Shown here: positions 4,972 to 5,150 of the stretch, one piece after another
Position numbering within the stretch: position 1 is the stretch's first letter
Layout: the number at the start of each line of letters is the position of its first letter
NCBI GenBank assembly: GCA_030147905.1
Contig: JASBUM010000178.1
Coordinates: 1-5,150 of the forward strand
DNA length: 5,150 bases
Source of the DNA: Acidimangrovimonas sp.
Lineage (GTDB): Bacteria; Pseudomonadota; Alphaproteobacteria; Rhodobacterales; Rhodobacteraceae
Reading direction: 5' to 3'
Notes under the pieces: generated by a model
What the model was told of the DNA's origin: nothing
What the model saw: only the letters and a program-made list of their open reading frames with translations
The model's database searches: none
Position numbers and translations under genes: made by a program

Positions 4972-5150
4972 TCAGCCGCGCGGCGCCGCCGCCAGCGCCC
5001 GCGGTCGCGGTCCACCGGTGGCCCAATCCAGAAGCTCGACCGTATGCACGACCGGCGGTCCCTCCGCGTCGGCAAGCTGCGTCATGCAGCCGATATTGCC
5101 GCTGGCGATGACATCGGGCCGGAGCGCGGCGATCGTGTCGCGCTTGCGGC
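4972..5150 (-). CDS. glcF: GlcF, glycolate oxidase iron-sulfur subunit (C-terminal end only)
   Basis: The last 58 codons of a gene entering from the right edge are visible, ending in TGA (4974-4972). The peptide contains RPDVIASGNIGCMTQL and then PPVVHTVELLDWATGG. This is the typical C-terminus of GlcF, where the cysteine of GNIGC belongs to the second cysteine-rich (CCG-type) domain, probably a heterodisulfide-reductase-like cluster or cofactor site. GlcF works with the flavin subunits GlcD and GlcE at the membrane to oxidise glycolate to glyoxylate. Those genes would be expected further right and cannot be seen here. The family call is strong for so short a piece. A lactate-oxidase-type relative (LutA/LldE) is less likely because of the HTVELLDWA tail. 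Confidence 0.88.
   Translation of the reverse strand, partial: RKRDTIAALRPDVIASGNIGCMTQLADAEGPPVVHTVELLDWATGGPRPRALAAAPRG

Overview
The window is a very GC-rich stretch of chromosome in which every supported gene lies on the minus strand. Codon usage, the gene families and the close resemblance of the proteins to Rhodobacteraceae/Paracoccaceae versions suggest an alphaproteobacterium of the order Rhodobacterales. That placement is inference from the sequence alone. I see no mobile element, CRISPR array, tRNA or rRNA.

In transcription order, right to left, the layout is as follows. (1) The last 58 codons of glcF, the iron-sulfur subunit of glycolate oxidase (4972-5150). (2) A 233-bp gap holding a short tandem repeat and a small GC hairpin. 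(3) A secreted trypsin-like (S1) serine protease (3830-4738). (4) A small heat-shock protein of the IbpA/Hsp20 family (3237-3719). Its upstream region carries a convincing RpoH (sigma-32) promoter, followed by a leader that folds like a ROSE-type RNA thermometer. A strong intrinsic terminator follows the gene at 3154-3180. (5) A one-domain ModE-type regulator (2491 to about 3096). (6) The molybdate ABC transporter operon modA-modB-modC (2423 down to the left edge), with modC cut by the window. A ModE-box-like inverted repeat (2439-2466) lies just upstream of modA, over the likely promoter.

The left half is a molybdate uptake module. ModA captures molybdate in the periplasm, ModB is the membrane channel and ModC the ATPase. 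The adjacent ModE-type protein is the obvious candidate to repress the operon through the inverted repeat when molybdenum is plentiful. The regulator lacks the usual molybdate-binding (Mop/TOBE) domains and has an unusual low-complexity N-terminal extension, so how it would sense molybdate is open. The middle is a heat-stress unit that appears to be controlled twice, at transcription by RpoH and at translation by a thermometer hairpin that pairs with the ribosome binding site.

I found no wholly new multi-gene system. The observations most worth following are regulatory: the ROSE-like leader, the RpoH promoter whose -35 box contains the stop codon of the upstream gene, the Mo-box, and the atypical ModE.
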